Below, piece by piece: positions 12,076 through 12,527 of a stretch of 12,527 nucleotides of DNA (position 1 is its first letter; each line of letters begins with the position of its first letter). The notes under the pieces were generated by a model. That model was not told the origin of the DNA. It saw only the letters and a program-made list of their open reading frames with translations, and searched no databases. The DNA lies in NCBI GenBank assembly GCA_007133925.1, contig SLLU01000040.1, positions 1-12,527 on the forward strand, given 5' to 3'. The position numbers and the translations under genes are program-made. This stretch comes from Candidatus Halarchaeoplasma halalkaliphilum (GTDB lineage: Archaea > Thermoplasmatota > Thermoplasmata > Halarchaeoplasmatales > Halarchaeoplasmataceae).

Positions 12076-12527
12076 CCCAAAGGGTGTTGATCACTTTGCC
12101 CCGCTTCGTATTCGTCCTCCTCTACTGGTTCGTCGTACTCGTAGTCGTCTTCCTCCCCCGGTTCGTCGTACTCGTATTCGTCCTCCTCTACTGGTTCGTC
12201 ATACTCGTAGTCGTCTTCCTCCCCCGGTTCGTCGTACTCGTATTCGTCCTCCTCTACTGGTTCGTCATACTCGTATTCGTCCTCCTCTACTGGTTCGTCG
12301 TACTCGTATTCGTCCTCCTCTACTGGTTCGTCGTACTCGTATTCGTCCTCCTCCACTGGTTCGTCGTACTCGTATTCGTCCTCTTCCACCGGTTCGTCGT
12401 ACTCGTATTCGTCCTCTTCCACCGGTTCGTCGTACTCGTATTCATCTTCTTCCACCGGTTCGTCGTACTCGTATTCATCTTCTTCCACCGGTTCGTCGTA
12501 CTCGTATTCATCTTCTTCCACCGGTTC
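12036..12527 (-). CDS. Acidic tandem-repeat protein, 5' part (partial, no start in window)
   Basis: The frame is open to the right edge, so the N-terminus, and any signal peptide, is outside the window. It encodes twelve complete copies of the 11-residue unit VEEDEYEYDEP (two with G-E-E-D-D variation) and part of a thirteenth. Each unit has seven acidic residues, two tyrosines and no basic residue, giving at least -84 charge. After the array come DQHPLGW and then GGAGSTIGRPL with a stop at 12036-12038. Those last residues are probably out of frame: one extra base in the G7 run joins this frame to the downstream acidic frame. The product is probably an extended, intrinsically disordered polyanion. 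Metal binding, surface exposure or protein-protein spacing are possible roles, but none is shown. Confidence 0.65.
   Translation of the reverse strand, partial: EPVEEDEYEYDEPVEEDEYEYDEPVEEDEYEYDEPVEEDEYEYDEPVEEDEYEYDEPVEEDEYEYDEPVEEDEYEYDEPVEEDEYEYDEPVEEDEYEYDEPGEEDDYEYDEPVEEDEYEYDEPGEEDDYEYDEPVEEDEYEAGQSDQHPLGWGGAGSTIGRPL
12067..12073 (-). other. G7 homopolymer at an apparent frameshift
   Basis: Seven consecutive G (C on the plus strand) lie where the repeat frame (ending ...DQHPLGW) hands over to the downstream frame (GGSGIDDRETALK...). One added G restores a single reading frame that matches the duplicated downstream segment DQEPSVW...DDRETVLK. It may be a sequencing error, a natural mutation, phase variation or programmed slippage. 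Confidence 0.65.
12105..12527 (-). repeat. 33-bp tandem repeat array encoding an 11-residue acidic unit
   Basis: Twelve full 33-bp units plus partial ones are contiguous, without spacers, and in frame. Units fall into sequence groups along the array: the three rightmost are identical, the next two are identical with different synonymous codons, then one intermediate, then a third type. The two leftmost pairs form a 66-bp higher-order repeat (12126-12257) in which V and G units alternate; its two copies differ at one base. The pattern implies repeated local duplication. Confidence 0.95.

Noticed and set aside
12320..12511. Alternate-frame repeat protein (N-T-S-T-T-N-R-W-K type unit)
   Set aside because: It is a mechanical shadow of the 33-bp array; any frame of a 3n-length repeat without stops stays open. 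The acidic frame shows synonymous-biased variation and continues into the downstream module.
12105..12527. Regular repeat that could be taken for a CRISPR array
   Set aside because: Units are contiguous 33-bp copies with no spacers, stay in one reading frame and encode a constant peptide.

Overview
The window looks like chromosomal DNA from an archaeon, most likely a euryarchaeote. The evidence is a 20S proteasome alpha subunit immediately followed by the start of an SBDS-family gene (a classic archaeal pairing), an archaeal-type SHMT-family protein, a ferredoxin:disulfide reductase with a C-terminal rubredoxin domain of the kind described in Methanosarcina, and AT-rich TATA-like boxes about 25 bp upstream of several starts instead of bacterial -35/-10 promoters. 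The proteasome N-terminus resembles Thermoplasma and Archaeoglobus proteins from memory. A Thermoplasmata-like lineage is a guess, not a demonstrated placement. I see no tRNA, rRNA, IS element or CRISPR array.

Layout. Positions 1-804 (minus): psmA and the first 28 codons of an SBDS gene. Positions 805-1039: a divergent intergenic region with promoter motifs and small inverted repeats. Positions 1040-5732 (plus): hyuA and hyuB, overlapping by ATGA, then a separate alpha-oxoamine synthase (KBL-like), ending in a T-rich terminator. Positions 5748-7713 (minus): a compact redox cluster of glutaredoxin-like protein, ferredoxin:disulfide reductase (FDR), SAM methyltransferase and a small PH-like protein, all overlapping or abutting. 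Positions 7751-11156 (minus): a glutamine synthetase-family protein, an SHMT-family protein and a ketopantoate reductase, each with its own candidate promoter. Positions 11212-12527 (minus): one very acidic, repeat-rich gene that runs off the right edge and is split into two reading frames at a run of seven G.

How the genes fit together. Ferredoxin electrons would pass through the FDR rubredoxin centre and its [4Fe-4S] active site to the glutaredoxin-like protein encoded just upstream. The SHMT-like, KBL-like and GS-like enzymes suggest glycine/serine/threonine and nitrogen metabolism, but each has substitutions at positions expected to be conserved. HyuAB belongs to the ATP-dependent hydantoinase/5-oxoprolinase family, with substrate undetermined.

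The points most worth checking are: (1) the G7 frameshift in the acidic repeat gene, which an internal duplication shows to be a one-base loss; (2) the 33-bp tandem array, with its gradient of synonymous changes; (3) the FDR/glutaredoxin/methyltransferase/PH cluster; and (4) short inverted repeats placed between the TATA box and the start of the glnA-like and glutaredoxin genes.
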